From NCBI GenBank assembly GCA_023453125.1, contig JAEXUB010000196.1, positions 1 through 21,849 of the forward strand: a stretch of DNA of 21,849 bases. The letters run 5' to 3'. Under the pieces are notes generated by a model, which worked only from the letters and a program-made list of their open reading frames with translations, made no database searches and was not told the DNA's origin. Made by a program: the position numbers and the translations under genes. This document shows positions 14,886 to 21,849 of this stretch, in pieces. Source of the stretch: Bacteroidota bacterium. Its GTDB lineage: Bacteria > Bacteroidota > Ignavibacteria > Ignavibacteriales > Melioribacteraceae. The first letter of the stretch is position 1. Every line of letters begins with the position of its first letter.

Positions 14886-15552
14886 AATACTTATAGCTGA
14901 AGATCATATTATTGTAAAACAGGGCTTAATAGGTCTTTTCGAAAAGCTGGAAGGCTATCTTGTAGTTGGCGAGGCCACAGACGGGGCGGCTTTAATAGAA
15001 CGTTATAAAGCACTCGATCCGGATATTGTATTGTGCGATATAGAAATGCCGTGTATGAATGGAATTGAGGCATCAAAAGAAATTATTGCCTTTGATCCGA
15101 AGGCAAAAATATTATTTCTAACAGCATACGACACGGACGAATACTTGTATTGGTCCAAAAAGTTCGGCATCTCAGGAATAATCTCTAAGGTATCAGACCA
15201 GACTGACTTGCTTGGAGCTATTGCCCGCATAGTTAATGGAGGCACCTATTACCTTGGGAAAAGCGATGCGGAAATAGATGCTATTCTAAATAAATATGAA
15301 TTAAAAACCGGCAGCAATCAGGTTGGAAAACATTACAATTTAACCAAAAGAGAAAAAGACATTTTGCTTTTGATAGCAGAGGGGAAAACAAGCGAAGAAA
15401 TTGCAAATGTATTAATGGTCAGCAAAAAAAACGTAGATTTTTACCGGATGAAAATAATGAATAAAATGGATTTAAACGGTTTTGCCCAATTAATGAAATT
15501 CGCGGTTGAATATCAAAACTATATAAATAAAAACGATAGTAATATTTCATAA
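14872..15552 (+). CDS. LuxR/NarL-family response regulator
   Basis: DNA-binding output of the adjacent membrane kinase, 226 residues. The receiver domain has the acidic pair Glu10/Asp11, phosphoacceptor Asp56 in IVLCDIEMP, Thr84 and Lys106 in SGIISKVSD. The LuxR-type helix-turn-helix is at about 157-215, with LTKREKDILLLIAEGKTSEEI and a recognition helix region of SKKNVDFYRMKIMNKM. Dimeric LuxR-type domains bind short dyads, so the AGTA-N4-TACT element repeated around this operon is a natural candidate target (inference). It overlaps the kinase by 14 nt and is followed 19 nt later by the next gene. Confidence 0.94.
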   Translation: MKPIRILIAEDHIIVKQGLIGLFEKLEGYLVVGEATDGAALIERYKALDPDIVLCDIEMPCMNGIEASKEIIAFDPKAKILFLTAYDTDEYLYWSKKFGISGIISKVSDQTDLLGAIARIVNGGTYYLGKSDAEIDAILNKYELKTGSNQVGKHYNLTKREKDILLLIAEGKTSEEIANVLMVSKKNVDFYRMKIMNKMDLNGFAQLMKFAVEYQNYINKNDSNIS

Positions 15553-15558
15553 TTAAAT

Positions 15559-15566
15559 AAAAGGAG
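15559..15566 (+). promoter_or_regulatory. Shine-Dalgarno deciding a TTG start
   Basis: AAAAGGAG lies 5 nt before the TTG at 15572, supporting that codon as the start of the exported 147-residue protein. Confidence 0.7.
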
Positions 15567-15571
15567 AATCT

Positions 15572-16015
15572 TTGAAAACGAATGGTTTGATATTTTTTAC
15601 GGCTTTATTGTTGTTGATATTTTCAGCATTTATTAGTGCGCAGGAATATGGAAAGATCATTTCCAAATCAGAGGCCGATCAATTATTTGGAACAGTCGTT
15701 GAAAGTACTTCAATGTCGGCGTCTGAATTAAAAACTATAATTGCTAATACTACAAATTACGTTATGTTTAGACTTGATAACGGTGAAATAACCATCTTGG
15801 GAGACGGGAGAGCCGTATTATACCCCGCAGGTAAAAGTGTTAGTTCTAGTGTTGTTTTCCATGTATACAGTAAATCAAAGCTCAATGAATTGCTTGGCGA
15901 TAATCCTTCGGGGACTTTAGCTTATGAGAATAGAGCCTCTGTTTTTTCCATAACATTTGGATTAAACACATTAGAATATTCCTTATTATGCCCACCAATC
16001 TGCCCGGAGAATTAA
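15572..16015 (+). CDS. Exported protein of unknown function, 147 residues
   Basis: Not recognised. Residues 1-23 are a signal peptide (hydrophobic FFTALLLLIFSAFI, cleavage after ISA-Q). The mature part begins EYGKIISKSEADQLFG and contains a strand-rich section around residues 60-110: NYVMFRLDNGEITILGDGR, then VFHVYSKSKLNELLG. It ends with a short cysteine-containing tail (CPPICPEN). The tail might form a disulfide or mark a surface-attachment end; this is only a guess. The TTG start is fixed by AAAAGGAG. The gene follows the response regulator by 19 nt and overlaps the membrane protein gene by one base (TAATG), so it is a member of the kinase operon. Confidence 0.75.
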   Translation: MKTNGLIFFTALLLLIFSAFISAQEYGKIISKSEADQLFGTVVESTSMSASELKTIIANTTNYVMFRLDNGEITILGDGRAVLYPAGKSVSSSVVFHVYSKSKLNELLGDNPSGTLAYENRASVFSITFGLNTLEYSLLCPPICPEN

Positions 16016-16584
16016 TGCTTGGATTTTATTTTATATTCTTTGCCGGAACAATAGTATGGATGGCTCCCCCATTTAAACAATATAGAACAAGTTATTTTTA
16101 CTTCTTTTTGGTGCCGGCTATATCCGGCCCTTTAATGACATTCTATGTATTTGTTTTAGGGTTAAACGGAAATAATCTATACCCGCCTTTTTATTTATTT
16201 CAGCTTGCCGCTCTGGTTAATAATCCATGGCGGCGTATTTTATTTATATTATCCGTACTATTAATATTTATAATCCCAATCCTTGAAATTGGAAGCGGGC
16301 TCATATTCGTATTTTGTATCCTGATAGAAACAGCCATTTTAATTATCGTTGCAACTTCAATTATTAGCAATATAGTCTACAAACACTTACTTAATGTTTT
16401 TTTACTATTACTCATAATATTTTTAGCAACTGATATTTTTAAATTAGCGGCTGTGGCTTTAAACCTTGAAAAAGGCGTGATAAATTTTTATATCGGAGCC
16501 AGTGTCCAAATTATATTCGGTCTTTTATTCTGTTTTATAAATGAGAACACAAAGACAATTAGCATTCAAAATCCGAAGAAATAA
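16015..16584 (+). CDS. Polytopic membrane protein of unknown function
   Basis: The frame is open from an upstream ATG at 15988. The ATG at 16015 is preferred because GGAGA lies just before it and it overlaps the previous stop as TAATG. The 189-residue product has about six hydrophobic spans, near residues 1-17, 28-48, 60-90 (partly polar), 78-98, 100-120, 126-146 and 160-178, with few charges and a short basic C-terminus. No transporter or enzyme motif is recognised. As the last gene of a kinase/regulator/exported-protein operon it could be a sensor or anchor partner of the kinase, which itself lacks an external domain (inference). Confidence 0.75.
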   Translation: MLGFYFIFFAGTIVWMAPPFKQYRTSYFYFFLVPAISGPLMTFYVFVLGLNGNNLYPPFYLFQLAALVNNPWRRILFILSVLLIFIIPILEIGSGLIFVFCILIETAILIIVATSIISNIVYKHLLNVFLLLLIIFLATDIFKLAAVALNLEKGVINFYIGASVQIIFGLLFCFINENTKTISIQNPKK

Positions 16585-16602
16585 TACTCTTAAAACCACC
16601 GC

Positions 16603-16632
16603 GCCCGGGTATTAAATATCCGGGCAATCTTT
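16603..16632 (+). terminator. Probable terminator of the kinase operon
   Basis: GCCCGGGTATT and AATATCCGGGC (16603-16625) form a stem of about 9 bp with one G-T pair, followed by AATCTTTTA. The U tract is interrupted, so efficiency is uncertain. It lies 19 nt past the membrane protein stop. Confidence 0.65.
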
Positions 16633-16735
16633 TACCCGAAGATTATCGGACCCGGAAATATGGCAGTTGTGCCCTTCATTATTTACGTTTTTAAAAATTG
16701 AGCAAAATCGCACTTTTTTTCTCGTTTTTCTTAAT

Positions 16736-16768
16736 ATTTTGAGTAATTGTACTAATTGCCCGATGACT
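16736..16768 (+). repeat. Repeated dyad element, copy C (33 nt)
   Basis: Reads ATTTTGAGTAATTGTACTA then ATTGCCCGATGACT. 29 of 33 positions match copy B, in the same orientation. Copies B and C bracket the four-gene kinase cluster as direct repeats 3.1 kb apart. No + strand gene is evident downstream. Confidence 0.8.
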
Positions 16769-17013
16769 CTTTTGCTCTTATTTTTACAAGTACGTTAATT
16801 GCGGCTTTCATTGAGGAAAAATGCGAAGAGACGAATTTTTTATTTAAATTCCGCATTATTGAAGCTGTACAGGAGAGAAAAAAGAAACACCAATGCCAAA
16901 GGGCTTGTCTTTGACCCGGTGGCGATTATTAAGGTTTGGAAAAAGGGGCTGGTTGTCCCCCGGAGCAGATTCTTTTCGCAGACAAAAAGATGTTTGCGGA
17001 GGCTTGATTACTA

Positions 17014-17034
17014 TTAATAGTTTCAAACTATTAA
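17014..17034. repeat. 21-bp perfect inverted repeat
   Basis: TTAATAGTTT (17014-17023) and AAACTATTAA (17025-17034) are exact reverse complements around a single C. It may be a protein-binding site or a hairpin; it lacks a following T tract. It lies 67 nt past the end of the DUF1579 gene. Confidence 0.5.
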
Positions 17035-17100
17035 AGCAGGCAGATTCCGGGAAATTAATCATTCAGCCCCTAATCCAAGTTCCTTCTATTCTTTAAACAA

Positions 17101-17679
17101 TTACTTCGTTTTAATCAATTCAACTTCCATAGATTTGAACTCCTCTGCGCCCGAGCCCATAAACATTTCCATAATTTCGTGCCCTTCCTTAATCTGTTTA
17201 AGCGTCTCGCGCACTTTTACCTCTTTTCCGCTCACAGGGTCGTAAGACATTCCTTCCAGATGGAGAGTCTTTGCGGCCTCGTCATATCTCCCCTGCATTA
17301 AAAGAACCCCGGTTCCCATATTATCGTACCAGGTGCTGAAAAAGAGTTTTTTGCCATTGTCATATCCGTCCAGGCCTAATCCCTGCATCGGCATTCCCAT
17401 AACATTGCTTGTGTATTTGCTCTGCATATACCTTCCTCCGAGAATCATCTCGAATACCGCTGTGCATTCGGCAACTGTGGGAGGGGCTCCCGGGGACATA
17501 AAAAGCTTAATGGTACCTTTCCAGTTCCCGGCTTTTTTAGCAAGCATATCGTGCATTTTGCCGGGAGTCATATATTCCGTCATTGCTTTCTGCGCGGCGT
17601 CATCCTGCGCGAATAAATCCTGATTAAAGGAGAATAATAGAAAAAAAGATAGGAAGAGAGACAAATGCCTTAACTTCAT
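17101..17679 (-). CDS. Exported DUF1579 family protein
   Basis: A 192-residue protein with an N-terminal signal peptide (SLFLSFFLLFSF, cleavage near FAQ). The mature part matches the DUF1579 pattern: an N-terminal LAKKAGNWKGTIKLFMSPGAPP segment, AVFEMILGGRYMQSKYTSNVMGMPMQG, and LGLDGYDNGKKLFFSTWYDNMGTG. It closes with an LHLEGMSYDPVSGKEVKVRETLK-type strand pair. Members are lipocalin-like beta-barrels without an assigned reaction. AAGGGGTG precedes the ATG. It lies 138 nt after the WYL regulator on the same strand, so it may be read from its own promoter. Confidence 0.88.
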   Translation of the reverse strand: MKLRHLSLFLSFFLLFSFNQDLFAQDDAAQKAMTEYMTPGKMHDMLAKKAGNWKGTIKLFMSPGAPPTVAECTAVFEMILGGRYMQSKYTSNVMGMPMQGLGLDGYDNGKKLFFSTWYDNMGTGVLLMQGRYDEAAKTLHLEGMSYDPVSGKEVKVRETLKQIKEGHEIMEMFMGSGAEEFKSMEVELIKTK

Positions 17680-17817
17680 AACGCACCCCTTGGTTATTGA
17701 TTATTAAAATAAGATTTTTTTACTAAAGCCGTAATCCAATAAATAATATATTTTTTGGAGTATGGATACCTTCCCCATAAAAACGGGGGATTTTCTGGGG
17801 GTAAATTTATGAGGGGT

Positions 17818-18765
17818 TTATGACACCATAGTGTCAGCATTGTAAAGGCGCGATATTTTTTTTGTAATTTCGAGAATCGAGCGGCGCAATTCAACCGGCT
17901 CTAAAATTTCCACCTTGTCGCCGTAACTTAAAAGCCAGGCCGCAAGCCAATCCCCCGACGGGAGCATTGCATCCACAATAATGTAATTGTCCTTGTCTCT
18001 TTTATACATCTTTTCATCGAAATAATCCTCTACCGACTGGCGCGCCTCAGGATGAAAGCGGAGCAGGTAGCGGATAAGTTTTTCCCTATTCTCCTCTTTT
18101 TGGGAAAAATCCCTGTATGAAGTTTTGCGCGGAATGAATTTATTTTCTGTGATAGTGATGTTGTTTATTCTTGAAAGTCTGAATATCCGGTAGTCATCCC
18201 TTTTTCTGCAGTATCCGAAGAGGTACCAGGTAGAGCCTTTAAACACCATAGTCATCGGCTCAACCTGTCTGCGGCTTTCCTTTCCGTTCTGGTCGGTATA
18301 GCCAAACTCAATAATTTCTCTATTGATTGCGGCTTCGTGCAGCTGTTTTACTTTAGCCGTCTGCTTTTTTGCATATCCCCAGGGGACCATATCGAACACA
18401 ATATGGTCCAGCTGGCTTTCGATATATTCAGAGCGTTCTTTTGGGACAAGGCTGCTTATTTTATCAATCGCGTTTTCAATAAGCCTGTTTTCAAGAGTCT
18501 CATTATTTCCTTTAAGGGAAGAGAGGATATAGATTAAGTCTTCCATTGAAAGGAGGCGCCGGTCGAGTTTAAAAGTATCCATCAGGCCAATGCCGCCGCC
18601 GCTTCCCGCCTGAGTGGTAATTGGAATGCCTGCCCTGTTGATGGCTTCTATATCCCTATAGACAGTTCTAACCGAGACTTCGAATTTCTCGGCAAGCTCG
18701 CGCGCAGAGACTTTCTCCTTATGCAGAAGAGTAATAACAATTGAGAGCATCCTGTCGATTCTCAA
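17818..18765 (-). CDS. WYL-domain HTH transcriptional regulator (YafY/DeoR-like)
   Basis: DNA-binding regulator of about 315 residues. The N-terminal winged helix-turn-helix begins RIDRMLSIVITLLHKEKVSARELAEKF, with a recognition region SVRTVYRDIEAINRAGIP (to about 50). A WYL domain lies near 135-195, with the STWYLFGYCRKRDDYRIFRLSRI signature. A WCX-type C-terminal domain ends VELRRSILEITKKI. WYL domains usually sense nucleic acid or nucleotide ligands, so an effector-responsive role is likely. The frame extends 16 codons upstream to an ATG at 18813. The TTG at 18765 is preferred because AAGGGG sits about 7 nt before it and family members start just ahead of the RIDR segment. With this start it follows the Memo-family gene by 11 nt. 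Confidence 0.9.
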   Translation of the reverse strand: MRIDRMLSIVITLLHKEKVSARELAEKFEVSVRTVYRDIEAINRAGIPITTQAGSGGGIGLMDTFKLDRRLLSMEDLIYILSSLKGNNETLENRLIENAIDKISSLVPKERSEYIESQLDHIVFDMVPWGYAKKQTAKVKQLHEAAINREIIEFGYTDQNGKESRRQVEPMTMVFKGSTWYLFGYCRKRDDYRIFRLSRINNITITENKFIPRKTSYRDFSQKEENREKLIRYLLRFHPEARQSVEDYFDEKMYKRDKDNYIIVDAMLPSGDWLAAWLLSYGDKVEILEPVELRRSILEITKKISRLYNADTMVS

Positions 18766-18776
18766 CTTGGTGCCCC

Positions 18777-19832
18777 TTACTTTAAATAAAATCCGGCGGA
18801 TAGAAATCCGCACCAGTACTTATAATCTGCCTGGGCCGTTAAGCCGAGTTTTGTATTCTTAACCGGAAGAACTCCTTCGGTTACGGTGTCGGAATATTTA
18901 AACAACTTTCCTTCCACTTTTTTGCCGGCTGTCAGTTCTGCAACTTTAGAGATTGTAAGAAGTCCGAACGGTATTGAAAAGCGTCCGCACCATACGGGAA
19001 CCGGATTTGAATTCCAAAGCTCATCTGTAAGATTCTTTATTGATTCATCGGTAATAAAAGTGTTTATGCATTGGGCTGCAATCTGTTTATCCCTGCCGGT
19101 TGCCTGCTTGTGAGCGTTTTCATCTTCGCCATATGGAACATTATTAAAGTCTTTTCCGTAATGGTTTGCGTCGGATGATATAAGGAAGAAAATATCTGTT
19201 CCGAGCTGAAGACTGTTTTTATCTATATACTCGGCAATAATTTGAGAAAGGCTCGAAGTGATTTCTTTCATTTTATCGTAATCCATTATGGTGACCATAA
19301 TGGAAGTAATTTTTATTTCCCTGTTGTAGTGCTGAATAAATGGAATAAGCGCCTCAATGGAATGCTCGCTTCCCTGACCGGTATCGTTAACCTGAAACAA
19401 TCCGGGATCAAGTTTCTTCTTAATTTCCTCTCTGAGAGGGGATGTTTTAATCGTTTTATACGGGCCTTTCCAGATATCAAAATTGTCGAGTATTATAACT
19501 CCTTTAGGATCGTTAATTTCTTTTCTTACGGTTCCGTGGGTTAATCCGATTATGACAAACTCCCTGGCCCTTATTCTTTTAAAGAGGGGATAGTATACTT
19601 TGCCGGCATAGAGATAATCGTCGTGCGGCGAAATTCCCGCAAAGAGTCCTTCGGTCGGGAAATTCCCCGCATCGGCGTTTTTATTAAGATACCCCATCAT
19701 CCGGTCCATATCGGCACTAGTCCAGGCAAAACCGATTGTATCTTTGGGCTGGCGTGTATGCTGTGCGCAGACAGCACAGGCAAATAAGTTTAAAAGGAAT
19801 AGAAGTGAAAATAACAATCCCCTTAATGTCAT
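18777..19832 (-). CDS. Exported Memo-family (AmmeMemoRadiSam protein B-like) protein
   Basis: A 351-residue member of the Memo family, which is related to extradiol dioxygenases and often found with AMMECR1 and radical-SAM partners. Metal-site residues of the family are kept: His70 in SPHDDY, His99 in GLTHG and Cys282 in VWCGRFSIPFG. The EHSIEALIPF and SSDANHYG segments are also present. Unusually it begins with a signal sequence (FSLLFLLNLFACAVCAQ). This points to a periplasmic or surface location; SPI cleavage near Ala23 or a weak lipobox at Cys19 are both possible. GAGGTAAT precedes the ATG. No AMMECR1 or radical-SAM gene is within the window. The WYL regulator gene follows 11 nt downstream. 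Confidence 0.88.
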   Translation of the reverse strand: MTLRGLLFSLLFLLNLFACAVCAQHTRQPKDTIGFAWTSADMDRMMGYLNKNADAGNFPTEGLFAGISPHDDYLYAGKVYYPLFKRIRAREFVIIGLTHGTVRKEINDPKGVIILDNFDIWKGPYKTIKTSPLREEIKKKLDPGLFQVNDTGQGSEHSIEALIPFIQHYNREIKITSIMVTIMDYDKMKEITSSLSQIIAEYIDKNSLQLGTDIFFLISSDANHYGKDFNNVPYGEDENAHKQATGRDKQIAAQCINTFITDESIKNLTDELWNSNPVPVWCGRFSIPFGLLTISKVAELTAGKKVEGKLFKYSDTVTEGVLPVKNTKLGLTAQADYKYWCGFLSAGFYLK

Positions 19833-20063
19833 TATTACCTCGAGTTTAAAAGAATGAGATTACTAAAGATACTTCTTTTTGAATATAGAGAAAAATGGAA
19901 ATAAGATTACAATCAGAGGACAAAACACCTCAATTTTAAGCTTAAAGGAATAATATATATCATTTTTTCACTTGCAGTTTAAACAAAGATAGGATATTTT
20001 CAATCAGGATAAGAGAAGGGAAATAATAAAACTTACATAGATAATAACAGGGGAGAAACAGCA
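19833..20063. promoter_or_regulatory. Divergent intergenic region
   Basis: 231 nt of AT-rich sequence between the divergent Memo-family and esterase genes. It must contain both promoters. No copy of the dyad element or other clear repeat is seen. Confidence 0.5.
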
Positions 20064-21212
20064 TTGAAAAAGAACAATGTGTATCCTCTTATTCTGTTGT
20101 TTATATTCATAACCGGGTGTCTCATAACCACCCCGCTCAAAGCCCAGCCGCTGCCCGATACCGATGACAATTTAAGGTTTATATCAATTCCGGCCCCATC
20201 CCTTGAAAATAATCTGCTCGGAGTAAAAAGTGAACAGAAAATTGCCGTATGTACCCCATTCTCATATTACAGAAATGAATCGATGCGTTTTCCGGTAATT
20301 TATTTCCTTACAGGATACGGGGACGAGCCTGCATATTATACAAACGGAATGTACCAGCATATGAAGCTGCACACAACTCTGAAAGACCTGTCTGAAAAAA
20401 AGAGCATTACCGATATGATTGTTGTAATAATCGGCGGCTCCAATTTTATAGGAGGCTGTTTCTACACCAATTCCGAAGTCGGCGGCAATTGGGAGGATTT
20501 CATAATTAAGGATGTTGTTTCTTATGTGGACAATAACTTCAGGACTATAGCGGAACCGTCGGCGCGCGGAATAAGCGGGCATTCAATGGGGGGAAGCGGT
20601 GCGTTAAATATTTCCATAAAGCATCCGGAACTATTCGGTGCCGTTTATGCTCTCAGTCCCGGATTGTTCGATAAGAACGGACTGGAAAAATCGCAGATGT
20701 TCTCTGAACCTTATCTTGCTGAAAAATTCCTTAAATGCGAGAAGGATAACAGCGTACTAACAAGGGAGAAGGCGCAGGAAAGGCTTACAAATTTCTGCGA
20801 TAATTCCCGCGATCTGGATCTTCTTTTTATGCTGGCCTACGGAATTGCCTTTGCCCCCAATTCGTCAAAGAATGCCCCCTACATTGATTTTCCCTATTCC
20901 GGAAAAGTAAGTAAAGCAAATCTTAATAAGGAGATCTGGAAAAAGTGGGATTACGGATTCGGGGGATGGGAAGATAAACTTAAAACTTATAAGGATAATA
21001 TTTTAAAGATTAAGTCTATCGGCGTTGAATACGGTACGGAGGATGATTATAAATGGATTGTTGACGGATGCAAATTTTTTATTAAACTCTTTGCCGATTC
21101 AAAAATTCCATTAAAATCGGTATCTTTCAAGGGCGGACATCAGGATAAACTGAGAGAGAGAATGGAAAACTTTTTGCTTCCCTTTTTCTCCGCCGCATTT
21201 AAAAATAAATAA
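20064..21212 (+). CDS. Exported esterase-D-type alpha/beta hydrolase, probable lipoprotein
   Basis: A 382-residue putative esterase of the alpha/beta-hydrolase fold. The N-terminal signal is followed by ITGC, which fits a lipobox, so it is probably anchored in the envelope. An AQ cleavage site later in the signal is the alternative. FPVIYFLTGYG (about 73-83) is the oxyanion-side strand, Ser174 in GHSMGG is the nucleophile and His359 in FKGGHQDK is the likely catalytic base. Asp327 or Asp328 in YGTEDDY is a candidate acid. The family includes esterases, feruloyl esterases and S-formylglutathione hydrolases; the substrate is unknown. It starts at TTG, with GGGGAGA 7-8 nt upstream. A TlpA-like gene follows after 14 nt, suggesting an operon. 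Confidence 0.9.
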   Translation: MKKNNVYPLILLFIFITGCLITTPLKAQPLPDTDDNLRFISIPAPSLENNLLGVKSEQKIAVCTPFSYYRNESMRFPVIYFLTGYGDEPAYYTNGMYQHMKLHTTLKDLSEKKSITDMIVVIIGGSNFIGGCFYTNSEVGGNWEDFIIKDVVSYVDNNFRTIAEPSARGISGHSMGGSGALNISIKHPELFGAVYALSPGLFDKNGLEKSQMFSEPYLAEKFLKCEKDNSVLTREKAQERLTNFCDNSRDLDLLFMLAYGIAFAPNSSKNAPYIDFPYSGKVSKANLNKEIWKKWDYGFGGWEDKLKTYKDNILKIKSIGVEYGTEDDYKWIVDGCKFFIKLFADSKIPLKSVSFKGGHQDKLRERMENFLLPFFSAAFKNK

Positions 21213-21226
21213 AATTGAGGAGTTGT

Positions 21227-21733
21227 ATGAAAAAGCTATTTCTTTTTATGGTCCTGATTCCTTTCTTCGCATTTGCGCAGACCGAAGATACCAAGACTTA
21301 TACTAAAACAGGGCAGGATGTTCCTAAATTTAAAGTAACTGCTATTGACGGTACGCAGATTGACATCGCCCAATTGAAAGGAAAGGTTGTGCTGATTAAT
21401 TTGTTCGCTACCTGGTGCGGCCCCTGTATGGCCGAAATGCCGAGAGTAGAAAAAGAAATCTGGCAGCAGTACAAAGATAAAGGGCTTGTTGTTCTTGCGC
21501 TCGGAAGAGAACATTCTAAAGAAGAACTGGTAAAGTTCCAGAAGGAAAAAGGATTTACGTTTTTAATTGCCCCCGACCCGAAGAGGGAAGTGTTCAGCTT
21601 GTTTGCAAAGGAATCAATACCGAGAAACTACGTAATTGATAAAGATGGTAAGATTGCAATGCAGGGAATAGGATACGCGGCGGCAGAATTTGAAGAAATG
21701 AAACACAAGATAGAAGAGCTTCTTAAAAAATAA
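21227..21733 (+). CDS. TlpA/ResA-like exported thioredoxin
   Basis: A 168-residue periplasmic thiol-disulfide oxidoreductase. Residues 1-18 are a signal peptide ending FAFAQ. A redoxin/AhpC-TSA-like thioredoxin fold follows with FKVTAIDGTQIDIAQLKGKVVLINLFATW and the active site CGPC (Cys64, Cys67). The cis-proline region is SIPRNYVIDKDGKI. This is the usual TlpA-like core, probably a reductase for periplasmic or cytochrome c-type substrates. A frame start exists at 21215, but GAGGAG at 21217-21222 places the ATG at 21227, 14 nt after the esterase stop. It is the last gene before a strong terminator. Confidence 0.95.
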   Translation: MKKLFLFMVLIPFFAFAQTEDTKTYTKTGQDVPKFKVTAIDGTQIDIAQLKGKVVLINLFATWCGPCMAEMPRVEKEIWQQYKDKGLVVLALGREHSKEELVKFQKEKGFTFLIAPDPKREVFSLFAKESIPRNYVIDKDGKIAMQGIGYAAAEFEEMKHKIEELLKK

Positions 21734-21740
21734 ATTTTCG

Positions 21741-21766
21741 GGGGGCTTTAATGCCCCCTTTCTTTT
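21741..21766 (+). terminator. Rho-independent terminator after the TlpA-like gene
   Basis: GGGGGC (21741-21746) and GCCCCC (21753-21758) around TTTAAT, followed by TTTCTTTT. It lies 7 nt past the stop. Confidence 0.93.
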
Positions 21767-21784
21767 ACTGAAGGAGAATATGAA

Positions 21785-21849
21785 ATGGAAAGACACGAGA
21801 AAGCGCTTGAGCTTTATAAGGGGGGATTGAGCTGTTCACAGGCAGTGTT
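21785..21849 (+). CDS. C_GCAxxG_C_C-type protein, 5' fragment (truncated by window)
   Basis: The frame begins at ATG 21785, 8 nt after GGAG (an ATG five bases earlier gives only a short frame). It reads MERHEKALELYKGGLSCSQAV to the window end. This resembles the start of C_GCAxxG_C_C family proteins, which have an N-terminal helix ending in a Cys of the conserved CSQAV motif, followed by further Cys residues in an export- or redox-related module. Only 21 residues are visible, so the family call is tentative. Confidence 0.6.
   Translation, partial: MERHEKALELYKGGLSCSQAV

Larger units (their letters stand above)
16585..17100. other. Intergenic region between membrane protein and DUF1579 gene
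   Basis: About 516 nt without a supported gene. It contains a GC-rich hairpin (16603-16625), copy C of the dyad element, a partial inverted match GTACTTGTA at 16785-16793, and a 21-bp perfect palindrome at 17014-17034. Three short overlapping frames of 67-72 codons exist on both strands, none with a convincing ribosome site. Confidence 0.5.

Noticed and set aside
13607..16768. The kinase cluster as an integrative mobile element with direct-repeat ends
   Set aside because: Not accepted as a feature. No integrase, transposase or tRNA target is present, and the inverted copy A outside the cluster fits an operator better. It is kept only as an alternative in the findings.
16799..17096. Short + frames (72 and 67 codons) and a - frame (68 codons) downstream of copy C
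   Set aside because: All overlap one another, have no convincing ribosome sites and unrelated compositions; none looks like a known protein or transposase remnant.
17772..17787. CCCC/GGGG hairpin downstream of the WYL regulator as a terminator
   Set aside because: Only four G-C pairs around an 8-nt loop and no T tract on the - strand that would need it.

Overview
The window looks like a chromosomal segment of a Gram-negative bacterium of the Bacteroidota/Chlorobiota/Ignavibacteriota group, most likely an Ignavibacteriales-type organism (inference). The main clue is a secreted protein ending in a type IX secretion (T9SS, Por) sorting domain with a YPNPFNPTT motif, which is typical of that group. 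Supporting clues are several SPI/SPII exported proteins, moderate-to-low GC, frequent TTG starts, clear Shine-Dalgarno (SD) sites on many genes and none on others. I see no tRNA, rRNA, CRISPR array, transposase or integrase.

Region 1 (1-5655), mostly + strand. It holds the 3' part of alaS, a small convergent dimeric-barrel protein, a Tat-exported Gfo/Idh/MocA oxidoreductase with a five-cysteine insertion, and an ABC-2 exporter pair (ATPase and permease). Strong intrinsic terminators separate the units, including a perfect 30-bp bidirectional one.

Region 2 (5677-9627), - strand. A probable operon encodes a soluble PAS-GAF-PAS histidine kinase, its NarL-type response regulator, a small nitroreductase and an exported two-repeat protein. 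Gaps are only 9-22 nt.

Region 3 (about 9630-17100) is the accessory-looking part and is visibly more AT-rich than its flanks. On the - strand it carries a 47-aa small protein gene, absent from long-ORF searches but with a near-perfect SD, then a DUF3892 protein. Next come a T9SS-sorted secreted protein and a lipoprotein with beta-propeller-like repeats. Divergent from these, on the + strand, are a membrane-anchored PAS histidine kinase, a LuxR/NarL response regulator, an exported 147-aa protein and a polytopic membrane protein, with overlapping or close spacing. A 19-nt core (ATTTTGAGTANTTGTACTA) occurs three times. One copy points toward each divergent promoter, and a third lies beyond the four-gene cluster. 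Two copies extend to 33 nt with 29 identities. This self-contained surface/two-component module with its repeated dyad is the best candidate for something undescribed.

Region 4 (17101-21849). On the - strand are a DUF1579 secreted protein and a WYL-domain regulator directly downstream of an exported Memo-family protein. On the + strand are a lipoprotein-like esterase followed by a TlpA-like thioredoxin, a terminator, and the start of a C_GCAxxG_C_C-type protein running off the end.
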